Assembly: GCF_900182595.1 (NCBI RefSeq)
Contig: NZ_FXTN01000012.1
Location: forward strand, 124,001-188,000
Source: Pedobacter westerhofensis
GTDB lineage: Bacteria > Bacteroidota > Bacteroidia > Sphingobacteriales > Sphingobacteriaceae
Length of the DNA: 64,000 bases
Direction of reading: 5' to 3'
In this document: positions 24,191-32,615 of the stretch, piece after piece
Layout: each line of letters begins with the position of its first letter
Position numbering within the stretch: the stretch's first letter is position 1
Notes under the pieces: generated by a model
Databases searched by the model: none
The model's input: only the letters and a program-made list of their open reading frames with translations
What the model was told of the DNA's origin: nothing
Position numbers and translations under genes: made by a program

Positions 24191-24676
24191 ATGTCATATC
24201 CAGCTATAACAATTGCAAACGAACTGATCAAACTTTCATTATCAGAAGAAATTCCTGTTACGCCCATGAAACTTCAAAAAATGTTGTATCTGGCCAATGG
24301 GATTGCATATAAGCGCAAAGGCCAGAAACTGATAGATGAGCGTTTTGAAGCCTGGGATTACGGCCCGGTCATCGAAAGCGTATATCACGAGTTTAAAGAA
24401 TACCGCGGAGATACGATCCCGCAGCCCAAAAATGTCCCTGTATTTGTTGGCGGCAAAACGCTGGTCAATTCCTCAGCAATCAATGTAAATGATGAAGACC
24501 TTTCCATCATCAGGGAAGCCTGGGACAATGCCAAAAATCTGGATGGCCTTACGCTTTCCAAATGGTCACATAATCAGAATTCGCCCTGGGACAAAGCTTT
24601 TCATGCGCAGCCAAAATCTGTCTACATCTCTGATGATGATATAAAAAGTTATTTTGAAAATTTTATAAAAGACTGA
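24191..24676 (+). CDS. Panacea-domain (DUF4065) antitoxin-like protein
   Basis: The 161-residue protein matches the Panacea domain over most of its length: AITIANELIKLSLSEE, then the characteristic TPMKLQKMLYLANGIAYKRK, then FEAWDYGPVIESVYHEFKEY and the C-terminal GLTLSKWSHNQNSPWDKAF. This domain is the antitoxin in many PanA/PanT toxin-antitoxin pairs with very diverse toxins, many of them membrane-active. The next gene overlaps its stop codon by one base and encodes a small membrane protein. The pair is proposed as an antitoxin and its toxin; this is inference from domain and gene arrangement. Confidence 0.9.
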   Translation: MSYPAITIANELIKLSLSEEIPVTPMKLQKMLYLANGIAYKRKGQKLIDERFEAWDYGPVIESVYHEFKEYRGDTIPQPKNVPVFVGGKTLVNSSAINVNDEDLSIIREAWDNAKNLDGLTLSKWSHNQNSPWDKAFHAQPKSVYISDDDIKSYFENFIKD

Positions 24677-25008
24677 TGAGTATTGAGGATACGATTGTAG
24701 GTGATACCAATAATTCGTCACGGGAGGTAGCAGACAGGGCGGTGGACGAGATGAGAGCTGAGAACATCCGGTCTCAGCGTCTTCAGAATGACATCATTGA
24801 ACAGGATAAAAACGAAAGAAAAGACTATGCCAATGTACTTTTTACCGTTACGATCATCTGGCTTTTCCTTGTGCTGGGAATCTTTATTTCAGTTGGCAAA
24901 GGCATACTGATTTACTCTGACAGCGTTATTATCACGTTGCTGACCACAACAACGGCAAATGTTCTGGGCCTGGTGGTGATCGTGGCCAACTATCTTTTCA
25001 AAAAATAG
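24676..25008 (+). CDS. Small membrane protein, candidate PanT toxin
   Basis: A 110-residue protein whose ATG overlaps the Panacea stop codon (TGATG), so it is translationally coupled. Residues 1-55 are hydrophilic and strongly charged, probably a helix or coiled coil. Two hydrophobic helices follow (LFTVTIIWLFLVLGIFISVG and IITLLTTTTANVLGLVVIV) and the protein ends YLFKK. The SDSVIITLLTTTTANVLGL pattern recurs, as far as I recall, in small membrane proteins next to Panacea genes. No catalytic motif is seen. A membrane-disrupting toxin fits; a non-toxic partner is possible. Confidence 0.72.
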   Translation: MSIEDTIVGDTNNSSREVADRAVDEMRAENIRSQRLQNDIIEQDKNERKDYANVLFTVTIIWLFLVLGIFISVGKGILIYSDSVIITLLTTTTANVLGLVVIVANYLFKK

Positions 25009-25030
25009 CATCATCCAGAGAAATAAATGG

Positions 25031-25597
25031 CTAAATCATGGCCAGCAGAATCATTATTTTTTTTAGAAAATCACGCAAGCTTGTAAATGAGGTGATGAGC
25101 TGATTTTGTACCGTTTTTTGTGAAATCCCCAGCATAGTGCCAATCTCCCGGGTGCTAAAATCTTCCATATATTTGAGTCGGAATATCTCCGCGCGTTTTT
25201 GCGGCTGCATAGATAACCATACGGCGATGCAGCCTTTGATATCTTTAATATTGAGCAGTGCATCCGCATCCAGGTCCGATAAGGCCATGTGTTCAAGCGG
25301 TTCTACAAAACTGGGAACATTCCTGGTTCTCCTGTAATCCTTGTACACGGTATACCGCATCGATACAACCAGGTATTTTCCGAGATGTTCAATATTTTTA
25401 CGCTCCCGGCTAATCCAAAGATCAATAAAGACATCCTGTACCAGTTCCTCCACGCGTGCTGCGTCCTTTACCCGCTTAAAAGTCTCATTATAAAGTCTTT
25501 TCCAGTAGCGTTCATAAATTTCACTGTAAGCGGCTCTGTTGCCGCCTTTCATTGAAATGATCAATTCAGTATCGCTTGCTCCTGAGAATGAGGTCAT
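25031..25597 (-). CDS. ECF sigma-70 factor (Bacteroides expansion type)
   Basis: A 188-residue sigma factor with region 2 at about 15-85 (YSEIYERYWKRLYNETFKRV, then VEELVQDVFIDLWISRE) and region 4 at about 115-175 (SMQPQKRAEIFRLKYMEDFS, then TREIGTMLGISQKTVQN). This is the layout of the Bacteroidota ECF factors, usually paired with FecR-type anti-sigma and SusCD genes. No anti-sigma gene adjoins it here: its neighbours are the PanT candidate (convergent) and the DsbD-like gene. It is therefore an orphan as far as this window shows. Confidence 0.92.
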   Translation of the reverse strand: MTSFSGASDTELIISMKGGNRAAYSEIYERYWKRLYNETFKRVKDAARVEELVQDVFIDLWISRERKNIEHLGKYLVVSMRYTVYKDYRRTRNVPSFVEPLEHMALSDLDADALLNIKDIKGCIAVWLSMQPQKRAEIFRLKYMEDFSTREIGTMLGISQKTVQNQLITSFTSLRDFLKKIMILLAMI

Positions 25598-25689
25598 TTT
25601 GACTGCATATTTGGTTTAGGTGAGCACTAGTTATTACAATTATAAAAAAAATAATTATCAAATATTAGGCATGTTCTGATTGGAATTTC

Positions 25690-25713
25690 AATGCTTTTGT
25701 TGCTAAAAGCATT
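25690..25713. repeat. Inverted repeat upstream of the ECF sigma gene
   Basis: AATGCTTTT (25690-25698) and AAAAGCATT (25705-25713) pair perfectly around six bases, in the leader region of the ECF gene. It may be an operator or leader hairpin. Confidence 0.35.
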
Positions 25714-25754
25714 TATTGATTTGTATTGACATTATTTATTTTACAAAAAAAATA

Positions 25755-25787
25755 AAACCCATTCCGGGAGGTGGTCAGAATGGGTTT
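25755..25787 (-). terminator. Rho-independent terminator after the DsbD-like gene
   Basis: On the minus strand AAACCCATTC pairs with GAATGGGTTT (arms 25778-25787 and 25755-25764) and is followed by a T-rich run. Confidence 0.82.
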
Positions 25788-25810
25788 GCAGTTTTGATAT
25801 TTATTCTATT

Positions 25811-27544
25811 TTATTGATGAAAGGCTTTTAATCCACTTTTTAAAAATGTGATATAATTTGCAGCTTCATCATCTGCGCCCTGCGGTGCTGCGAGCAACCG
25901 GGCAGTCAGGGGATGCAGCAGTACATAAAATGGCTGTGAATTGGCCTGGAATTTAGATGCCTGAAGGTCGCTCCATTTTTTTCCAATGGTGTTCAATACT
26001 TTTCCTTGCGGTGTGGTAACGATATCTTCCTGTGCCAGTTCAGTTTTGTCGTCCACATACAGTTGTATCAGTACAAAATCATTGCTGAGCATTTGATACA
26101 CTTCCTTATCCGGCCAGACATTGGCTTCCATTTGCCTGCAGTTTACGCAGGCATGGCCCGTAAAATCAATCAGCACAGGTTTGTTTACCTTTTTGGCGTA
26201 GGCCATGCCTTCATCATAATCAAAGAAAGCATCCAGCTTTAGCGGGGCATGAAAGATATCAGCATATTTGTGCGGGCCTGAATTCGTGCTGGCAGGGTTT
26301 AAGCCTGTATTTCCTGCGCCGGGGATCAGGGTTGGAGTGTAAAGGTCAAAATCCTGGGTGTCCTGTGGGGGCAGAAATGCTGAAATTGATTTGAGCGGTG
26401 CCCCCCATAAGCCGGGAATCATATATACTGTAAACGCAAGCACAATGATTGCCAATAATAATCTGGGTACAGAAATAAATGGAAGGGTACTATCGTGTGA
26501 AAACCTAAGTTTGCCTAGCAGGTAAAAGCCCATCATAGCGAAGATCACAATCCAAAGCACTAAAAAGAGTTCCCGGTCAAACCATTCCCAGTGATAGGCC
26601 AGATCTACATTGCTCAGAAATTTCAGCGCAAAGGCAAGTTCAAGAAAACCAAGGACTACCTTTACACTATTGAGCCAGCCACCCGATTTTGGTAATGCAT
26701 TTAAAGTAGAAGGGAATAAGGCAAATAACACAAAAGGTATGGCCAGTGCAAGAGAGAAACCAAACATGCCTGTGGCCGGTCCCAGCAATGCGCCGCTGGT
26801 AGCTGCCTGTACCAGCAAGGTCCCAATGATGGGGCCTGTGCAGGAAAAGGAAACCAGTGCCAGTGTTCCCGCCATAAAGAATAATCCTGCGATGCCACCT
26901 TTATCTGAGTTGGCATCCATTTTATTTACCCAGGAAGAAGGGAGCGTGATTTCAAAAGCACCCAGAAATGATGTTGCAAACGCAACCAGCATCAGGAAGA
27001 AAAAGAAATTGAATATGCCGTTTGTAGACAGGCTGTTTAGTGCATCGGCCCCAAATAATATGGTCACAAGCAGCCCCAGCACCACGTAAATCAGAATGAT
27101 GAATACACCATACAAGGCGGCCCTGCCAAACGCTTGTCCTTTCTCGCTTCCCTTGGTGAAAAAGCTTACGGTTAGGGGAAGCATGGGAAAAATACAGGGC
27201 ATCAGTATAGCGGCAAGTCCACCAACAAATCCAGTTATAAAGATACCCCATAATGATTGCTGAGCTGGTTTTTCCATGTTCAGTTTTGTTCCGTTACCAT
27301 CTCCGGTTTTTGAAGCAGTAGCATGCACTGCTTTTTTCGCTTGTACCGCAGCGGGCAAATTTACTGCAGCGGGCGACTTTGCTGCTGCCGCAGCGCTCCC
27401 GGCAGCTTCCTGTGAGGGGTCGGTAATCTCAGTAAAAGTAATGCCGGCGGTATCGGCAGCCTGCGCAAAGGAATGCTGCTGTGGCAATACTATCAGTAAA
27501 AATCCAAGTATAAGGATATAGATGCTGGTTTTGAATGTTTTCAT
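25811..27544 (-). CDS. DsbD-like thiol:disulfide interchange protein
   Basis: This 577-residue inner-membrane protein carries electrons from cytoplasmic thioredoxin to the periplasm. It has a signal peptide, then a low-complexity Ala-rich segment to about residue 105. The eight-helix CcdA-like core holds the two key cysteine regions LMPCIFPMLPLTVSFF and FSCTGPIIG. A C-terminal thioredoxin domain has the CVNC active site in TGHACVNCRQME. The N-terminal periplasmic domain that passes electrons on in E. coli DsbD is absent, so the partner delivery may differ. It is monocistronic. Confidence 0.9.
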   Translation of the reverse strand: MKTFKTSIYILILGFLLIVLPQQHSFAQAADTAGITFTEITDPSQEAAGSAAAAAKSPAAVNLPAAVQAKKAVHATASKTGDGNGTKLNMEKPAQQSLWGIFITGFVGGLAAILMPCIFPMLPLTVSFFTKGSEKGQAFGRAALYGVFIILIYVVLGLLVTILFGADALNSLSTNGIFNFFFFLMLVAFATSFLGAFEITLPSSWVNKMDANSDKGGIAGLFFMAGTLALVSFSCTGPIIGTLLVQAATSGALLGPATGMFGFSLALAIPFVLFALFPSTLNALPKSGGWLNSVKVVLGFLELAFALKFLSNVDLAYHWEWFDRELFLVLWIVIFAMMGFYLLGKLRFSHDSTLPFISVPRLLLAIIVLAFTVYMIPGLWGAPLKSISAFLPPQDTQDFDLYTPTLIPGAGNTGLNPASTNSGPHKYADIFHAPLKLDAFFDYDEGMAYAKKVNKPVLIDFTGHACVNCRQMEANVWPDKEVYQMLSNDFVLIQLYVDDKTELAQEDIVTTPQGKVLNTIGKKWSDLQASKFQANSQPFYVLLHPLTARLLAAPQGADDEAANYITFLKSGLKAFHQ

Positions 27545-27560
27545 GTCGGTTGCGGAATGC

Positions 27561-28616
27561 TTATTTTAGCCTGCAAATAGGGTGATAATCGAGGAATTCT
27601 GTATCCGGACTGATATAACCTTCCTTAACAGGTTCTTCCTTCATCAGATCCGTACTTAAATATTTCTTGTTGCTGTCTGAGAAAATCGTAACCACACAAC
27701 TGTCCATTCCCATTTCCTGCTGCAATCTGATCGCACCGATGACATTGGCACCAGAAGAAATACCTACCGCCAGGCCAAGCTGTGCGGCTAATTTCTGTGC
27801 CATCAGGATAGAATCGCCATCATTTGCCTGCAGCACCTGATCCAGTTCGTTCAGTTTGACGATCTCCGGAATAAATTCATCAGATATGCCCTGAATCCTG
27901 TGACTGCCAACTTTATACCCGGTAGTGAGGGTTGGGGATTCTGCAGGTTCCAGGGGATGAACCCGGATATCCGGATTTTTTGAGCGTAAATATCTGCCAA
28001 CACCCATGATTGTTCCTCCTGTTCCCACACCTGCCACAAAGGCTTCAGGACTGAGGTTATTGAGCCTCAACTGTTCCCATATTTCAAAGCCCGTTGTCTG
28101 CTGGTGCGCGAGGGGATTGTCTACGTTCTCAAACTGCTGCGGAAGAAAGATATTACTGTGCTCAGCGGCCATCTTTTCTGCGAGCCTGATGCTGCCAAGA
28201 AAGCCGCCTTCCTCTTTGCTGATCAGGACAACTTCGGCGCCAAGGCTCCTGATGATATCTATCCGTTCTTTACTGAGCCAGTTGGGCATGATGATTTTTA
28301 CTGGATGGCCCATTGCTTTACCTATTGCAGCAAATGCAATCCCGGTATTGCCGCTGGTGGCTTCTATGATTTCATCCCCCGGTTTGATCTTGTTGTTTTT
28401 GTAAGCATTGTACAGCGTAAAAAGTGCAATGCGGTCTTTGATGCTTCCCGTGAGGTTATAGTGTTCGCACTTAACATAGATCCTGCCTCCCTTACCTTTG
28501 TACCTGTAGTGCAGCGCCAGCATCGGCGTATTTCCTACCAGATGCCACAGATGTTCAAATTTGCTGGCGAGAGCTTCGCTCAGTCCTGTTTCAGGCTGTA
28601 TATTAATTGCAATCAT
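27561..28616 (-). CDS. PLP-dependent cysteine synthase family enzyme
   Basis: A 351-residue fold-type II enzyme. The PLP lysine sits in NLTGSIKDR near residue 60, the phosphate-binding loop SGNTGIAFAAIG follows near 90, and GVGTGGTIMGVGRYL near 200. These match O-acetylserine sulfhydrylase and cystathionine beta-synthase-like enzymes without a CBS tail. It joins sulfide or another nucleophile to a serine derivative. It is divergent from an Lrp regulator, its likely controller, across a 215-bp region with an inverted repeat. Confidence 0.88.
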   Translation of the reverse strand: MIAINIQPETGLSEALASKFEHLWHLVGNTPMLALHYRYKGKGGRIYVKCEHYNLTGSIKDRIALFTLYNAYKNNKIKPGDEIIEATSGNTGIAFAAIGKAMGHPVKIIMPNWLSKERIDIIRSLGAEVVLISKEEGGFLGSIRLAEKMAAEHSNIFLPQQFENVDNPLAHQQTTGFEIWEQLRLNNLSPEAFVAGVGTGGTIMGVGRYLRSKNPDIRVHPLEPAESPTLTTGYKVGSHRIQGISDEFIPEIVKLNELDQVLQANDGDSILMAQKLAAQLGLAVGISSGANVIGAIRLQQEMGMDSCVVTIFSDSNKKYLSTDLMKEEPVKEGYISPDTEFLDYHPICRLK

Positions 28617-28709
28617 TGCTGAGAATTATTTAACGTGAATACAAAATACAGCTTAAACCTGCTGTATAATTATTTGGTAAAACTCCATAATGCAAATTAT
28701 AATAACAAT

Positions 28710-28743
28710 ACTTACCTTTAAAACCAGAAATTTTATGGTAAGT
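28710..28743. promoter_or_regulatory. Inverted repeat between the cysteine synthase and Lrp genes
   Basis: ACTTACC (28710-28716) and GGTAAGT (28737-28743) flank a 20-base, partly A/T-symmetric centre. Lrp/AsnC proteins bind imperfect dyads, so this is a candidate site for the regulator encoded beside it. Confidence 0.4.
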
Positions 28744-28782
28744 GGTGATTTTGATGTCATTAATTTCGGTTACATGGAACAA

Positions 28783-28813
28783 TTGATAACGCTTATTAAT
28801 CTTTTTACGTTTT
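28783..28813 (+). promoter_or_regulatory. Promoter of the Lrp-type gene
   Basis: TTG (28783-28785), 20-base spacer and TACGTTTT (28806-28813; one mismatch to TAnnTTTG). The ATG follows 18 bp later. Confidence 0.45.
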
Positions 28814-28831
28814 GAAATTTATTTTACAGTC

Positions 28832-29296
28832 ATGAGTACAGCATTGGACCCCACAGACAAAGAGATTTTACGCATTCTGCAAAAGGATGCCACTCTCACC
28901 AATAAAGAGCTGGCGTTTAAACTGAACAAATCTATAGCTACAGTTCATGAACGCATAAAAAAACTGAAGGAGCAGGGGTATATCAAGAGGATCGTGGCGA
29001 TACTGGACCGCAAAAAGATAGATAAGGGCCTGATTGCATTTCCCCAGGTACTTCTAAAGGAACATACGGCAGAGGCACTGATAGAATTTGAGAAGGAAGT
29101 TGCAAAATTCAGTGAAGTAATGGAGTGTTTCCAGCTCACCGGCTCGTCTGACTTTATTCTAAGGATTGCTACCAGCGATATGGATACATACCACCTGTTT
29201 CTGCGAAATAAACTGGCCACACTGCCCAATATCAGCACTGTGCAAAGTTTCTTTGTGCTCTCAGAGACTAAAAGTGATACGGCTTATCCGATATAA
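28832..29296 (+). CDS. Lrp/AsnC family transcriptional regulator
   Basis: A 154-residue regulator. The N-terminal HTH is seen as LQKDATLTNKELAFKLNKSI followed by ATVHERIKKLKEQGYIKR, and the C-terminal RAM ligand-binding domain as VAKFSEVMECFQLTGSSDFI. It probably senses an amino acid. The divergent cysteine synthase gene makes a sulphur amino acid a reasonable guess. It is intact and typical in length. Confidence 0.93.
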   Translation: MSTALDPTDKEILRILQKDATLTNKELAFKLNKSIATVHERIKKLKEQGYIKRIVAILDRKKIDKGLIAFPQVLLKEHTAEALIEFEKEVAKFSEVMECFQLTGSSDFILRIATSDMDTYHLFLRNKLATLPNISTVQSFFVLSETKSDTAYPI

Positions 29297-29297
29297 T

Positions 29298-29786
29298 TTA
29301 GCATTCTGTGAAAACCTGGCGTGATTGCCATTTGACCATGGCGGCAGATAGTTTCGGGGATTCCAAGCGCAACTGCCTGTTTACGCCAAAACCATTTTTA
29401 AGGTAGAAGCTGAGCGGCGACTGATAGGTTTCGCCATTTGTTTTTAAATACTGGTCATGGTCAACTACCCAGCCTGTAAGTGCCTTTTCGCCTGTCTTCA
29501 GCTGGTCCAGCATCATCGTGCCGACGCCCTGTTTTTGGATACTTCCATCAAGGATGATCGCGAACCAGGTTTCAGTATCCCTTGAAAACTTAAATGCCCA
29601 GCCCATTACTTTCGTGTTTTTCATACATAAAAAGTGTTGCGCACCCGGTAGGTTTGACAGATATGAGTCTAAATCCGTCAGGTCTTTATAGTTTAGCTGG
29701 TCGGGATATTCGTTATTCCAGAGCTTCAGAATCGCTTTTTTCTGTTTTTCTGTTAATACATCGGTATGAATAACTCTCATTGCCAT
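29298..29786 (-). CDS. GNAT family N-acetyltransferase
   Basis: A 162-residue protein with the GNAT core: TWFAIILDGSIQKQGVGTMM contains the acetyl-CoA-binding QxxGxG turn, followed by LDQLKTGEKALTGWVVDH. It begins with LTEKQKKAILKLWNNEYP. The substrate cannot be told. It is convergent with the Lrp gene (one base between them) and divergent from the OmpA-like gene. Confidence 0.82.
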   Translation of the reverse strand: MAMRVIHTDVLTEKQKKAILKLWNNEYPDQLNYKDLTDLDSYLSNLPGAQHFLCMKNTKVMGWAFKFSRDTETWFAIILDGSIQKQGVGTMMLDQLKTGEKALTGWVVDHDQYLKTNGETYQSPLSFYLKNGFGVNRQLRLESPKLSAAMVKWQSRQVFTEC

Positions 29787-29921
29787 AGTCAGTTACAATA
29801 TCCGGCTATAGTTTTTTACACTATTCCGTAAACTAATCCGTTTAATTTATTAATTATGCAATATATCTATCATTTTATAGATATGAAGGATATTTTATAC
29901 GTTTACAAAAACAAATTACGA

Positions 29922-30452
29922 ATGAAGATTTTAAGACCCCATTTACTATTAGCCCTGATCGGGTTAATGACGATCTCGCTGCAGGCGTGTAAAACTAAAA
30001 AATTAGCTGCCAAACCTGTACCACCGGTAACCAAAGCGGTTGAAGAACCGGCGAAGGCACCAGAACCAGCACCGGTAGAAAAGAAAGAAGAGCCAGCTCC
30101 GGCACCTGAAAAATCTAATTATACTTTTGATAATATCCAGTTCGAATTTAATTCAGGAGTATTGAAAACAGCATCCTTTGCCGTGCTGGATCAGGTTGCA
30201 ACTGAGATGAAAAAAGACGAGTCGGTTAAATTTGTATTAAACGGCCATTCATCTGCAGAAGGAACTCCTGAGCATAACATGTCATTGTCTGTAGACAGGG
30301 CCAATTCTGTAAAATCATACCTGGTTAATGCTGGTATTCCAGCTGCAAACATGACGATCAAGGGTTTTGGCGCAACACAGCCTATGACTTCCAACGATAC
30401 CGAAGAAGGTAAAGTTTTAAACCGCCGTGTAGAAATCAGAAAAGTAAAATAA
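29922..30452 (+). CDS. OmpA-like outer-membrane lipoprotein
   Basis: From the ATG at 29922 the product has 176 residues. It begins with a lipoprotein signal ending in the lipobox LQAC, with acylated Cys near residue 23. A proline- and glutamate-rich linker (repeats of APEPAP and EEPAPAPE type) leads to a C-terminal OmpA domain with SVDRANSVKSYLVNAGI and NRRVEIRK, which binds peptidoglycan. It anchors the outer membrane to the cell wall. Upstream in-frame ATGs (29856, 29883) would destroy the lipoprotein signal. Confidence 0.9.
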   Translation: MKILRPHLLLALIGLMTISLQACKTKKLAAKPVPPVTKAVEEPAKAPEPAPVEKKEEPAPAPEKSNYTFDNIQFEFNSGVLKTASFAVLDQVATEMKKDESVKFVLNGHSSAEGTPEHNMSLSVDRANSVKSYLVNAGIPAANMTIKGFGATQPMTSNDTEEGKVLNRRVEIRKVK

Positions 30453-30485
30453 TACACCTGCTATCAAACAACAGGTTCATTTAGC

Positions 30486-30527
30486 AAAGCCGGATATTCA
30501 TGTGACAAATGGATATCCGGCTTTTTG
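30486..30527 (+). terminator. Rho-independent terminator after the OmpA-like gene
   Basis: Arms AAAGCCGGATAT (30486-30497) and ATATCCGGCTTT (30513-30524) pair perfectly and are followed by T's. It ends just before modA. Confidence 0.85.
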
Positions 30528-30556
30528 TTTACATTTAGCCCGTTAAAAGCCCGGCT

Positions 30557-31309
30557 ATGTTTAAAAAACTCCTCCTTTGCGCAGTCATCACTCTTGCAGG
30601 TATATCTTCCTACGCCCAGCCTGTGCGTGTTGCTGTAGCGGCAAATGCACAATTTGTACTCAAAAAACTGGCAGATGACTTTAAAAAACGAACAGGTATA
30701 TCGGTGGAAGTAATTAGCGGTGCTTCCGGTAAACTGGCTGTGCAGATCAAAAATGGTGCTCCCTATGACATTTTTTTATCGGCAGACATGGATTTTGCAG
30801 AAAACCTGTATACTGAAGGATTTACCCTCAGCAAGCCCAGGATCTATGCACTTGGAAGCCTTATTGTTTGTTCTTCCACAGGTACAGATTTGAAAAACTG
30901 GACATCCTTGATCACAGCCAAATCTCCCGGTAAAATTGCGATTGGCAATCCTAAGGTGGCCCCTTATGGCAAGGCCGCCGAAGAAGCGCTCAACTATTAT
31001 AAAGTCTATCAGCAGGCATCCGAAAGACTGGTATTTGCAGAAAGTATCAGCCAGGTAAATACCTATGTGCTGCAGGGAGTTGTTTCACTGGGCTTTACTA
31101 CACAATCGCTGGTGTATGAACTGCCGGCTTCACAGCGCTTTCAATGGCAAAAAGTGAATCCTCTGGCCTATGCTCCGATTGAGCAGGGGGCAGTACTGCT
31201 GAAGTATTCAAAAAACAAGAATTATCTGAATAATAAAAAATTTTTTGATTACCTTTTCTCTGCTGGTGCTAAGGCTATTTTCAGGCAGTTTGGCTACACT
31301 ATAGCGTAA
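30557..31309 (+). CDS. modA: Molybdate-binding periplasmic protein ModA
   Basis: A 250-residue extracytoplasmic binding protein with an N-terminal signal peptide. The mature start VRVAVAANAQFVLKKLADDF and the ligand loops SGASGKLAVQI and YDIFLSADMDFAENL match ModA-type oxyanion binders of molybdate or tungstate. It is the first gene of a three-gene ABC transporter, with modB 5 bp downstream. The anion cannot be told apart from sequence alone. Confidence 0.95.
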   Translation: MFKKLLLCAVITLAGISSYAQPVRVAVAANAQFVLKKLADDFKKRTGISVEVISGASGKLAVQIKNGAPYDIFLSADMDFAENLYTEGFTLSKPRIYALGSLIVCSSTGTDLKNWTSLITAKSPGKIAIGNPKVAPYGKAAEEALNYYKVYQQASERLVFAESISQVNTYVLQGVVSLGFTTQSLVYELPASQRFQWQKVNPLAYAPIEQGAVLLKYSKNKNYLNNKKFFDYLFSAGAKAIFRQFGYTIA

Positions 31310-31314
31310 CATTA

Positions 31315-31986
31315 ATGGAATGGACTCCGATATGGCTAAGCCTAAAGCTTGCGGCCATAACAACAATCATACTTTTAATCCTCAGTATCCCTCTGGCATA
31401 CTGGCTGTCAAGGCGCAGTTCGCTGTTCAAGGTGTTTATAGAAGCTATTCTCACCATGCCGCTTGTGCTGCCGCCCTCGGTCCTGGGTTTTTACCTGCTG
31501 ATCAGTTTTAGTCCCAATGGTTTTCCCGGCCACTGGCTGCAGGAACATTTCAACCTTAGCCTGGTGTTCTCCTTTCAGGGCCTAGTACTGGCCTCAGTGA
31601 TCTATAGTCTTCCGTTTATGGTAAGCCCCCTGAAGTCGGCCCTCGCTCATTTACCGCTCTCACTCACAGAGGCATCCTATACCATGGGTAAATCAAAGCT
31701 TGAAACCTTTTTCAGGGTACAGCTGCCTAATATTCAATCATCGCTGTGGACTGCCATAGTGCTTACCTTTGCGCATACGCTTGGTGAATTTGGTGTGGTA
31801 TTGATGATCGGAGGCAGGCTGGAAGGTTCAACCAAAGTAGCATCGATCGCAATTTATGATGCTGTAGACAACAACCAGTATCATGAGGCAAATCTGTATT
31901 CGATGGTCTTGTTTGCCATTACCTTTGTCATTGTGATCCTTGTCTTTATATTTAACCGAAATGCTGCAAGAGGGCCACTGGAATGA
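31315..31986 (+). CDS. modB: Molybdate ABC transporter permease ModB
   Basis: A 223-residue inner-membrane permease with about five helices. The cytoplasmic EAA loop is EASYTMGKSKLETFFRVQLP, which contacts the ATPase. The PLVLPPSVLGFYLL and HTLGEFGVVLMIGGR segments are typical of ModB. It overlaps modC by four bases (ATGA), as expected for tight coupling. Confidence 0.95.
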   Translation: MEWTPIWLSLKLAAITTIILLILSIPLAYWLSRRSSLFKVFIEAILTMPLVLPPSVLGFYLLISFSPNGFPGHWLQEHFNLSLVFSFQGLVLASVIYSLPFMVSPLKSALAHLPLSLTEASYTMGKSKLETFFRVQLPNIQSSLWTAIVLTFAHTLGEFGVVLMIGGRLEGSTKVASIAIYDAVDNNQYHEANLYSMVLFAITFVIVILVFIFNRNAARGPLE

Positions 31987-32600
31987 TCGATATCGAGATA
32001 TATAAAAAAATAAAGACCTACCAGGGCGTAAAAGAATTGGTAGTGAAGGATAAAATCCCGCAGGGATCTGTCACAAAAGTTTACGGGCCTTCGGGTGCAG
32101 GAAAAACCACATTCCTCAGGATGATTGCAGGCTTGGTTAGCCCAGAGAGAGGAAGAATAAAAGCGGGCGACCAGCTTTGGTTTGACGCTGCAGTAAAGCT
32201 CAACCTTTCCCCGCAGGAAAGGCGGGCAGGGTTTGTATTTCAGGATTATGCCCTGTTTCCAAACATGACAGCGATGGAGCATCTCAGGTATGCCACCGCT
32301 GACCAGCCCTTAATCGAAAGGCTGCTGCAGATCGGTAAAATGGAAGCCTTTGCCGGTCACAAACCACAGCAGCTGTCCGGCGGGCAGCAGCAGCGGCTGG
32401 CGATACTCCGTGCCCTGGCTTTGCGCCCAAAGCTGCTGCTGATGGATGAAGCATTTTCTGCGCTGGACGATGAACTGCGCGAAGAACTGATCACAGACCT
32501 GAAGGTAATATTAAAAGAATTTGAAGCCAGCACCATTATAGTAAGTCATCATGCACAGGAAACTCTCGGCTTTGCCGACCGCAGTTTAAAGATTGAATAA
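31983..32600 (+). CDS. modC: Molybdate ABC transporter ATPase ModC, short form
   Basis: A 205-residue ATPase with all motifs: Walker A GPSGAGKTT at about 36-44, the Q-loop FVFQDYALFPNMT, the signature LSGGQQQR, Walker B LLLMDEAFSALDDE, and the switch His in IVSHHAQ. The C-terminal TOBE domain that binds molybdate in longer ModC proteins is absent, so feedback by intracellular anion must be lost or come from elsewhere. It begins inside the end of modB and is followed closely by a methionine aminopeptidase paralogue. Confidence 0.95.
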   Translation: MIDIEIYKKIKTYQGVKELVVKDKIPQGSVTKVYGPSGAGKTTFLRMIAGLVSPERGRIKAGDQLWFDAAVKLNLSPQERRAGFVFQDYALFPNMTAMEHLRYATADQPLIERLLQIGKMEAFAGHKPQQLSGGQQQRLAILRALALRPKLLLMDEAFSALDDELREELITDLKVILKEFEASTIIVSHHAQETLGFADRSLKIE

Positions 32601-32615
32601 CCAGATTTTAAACTC

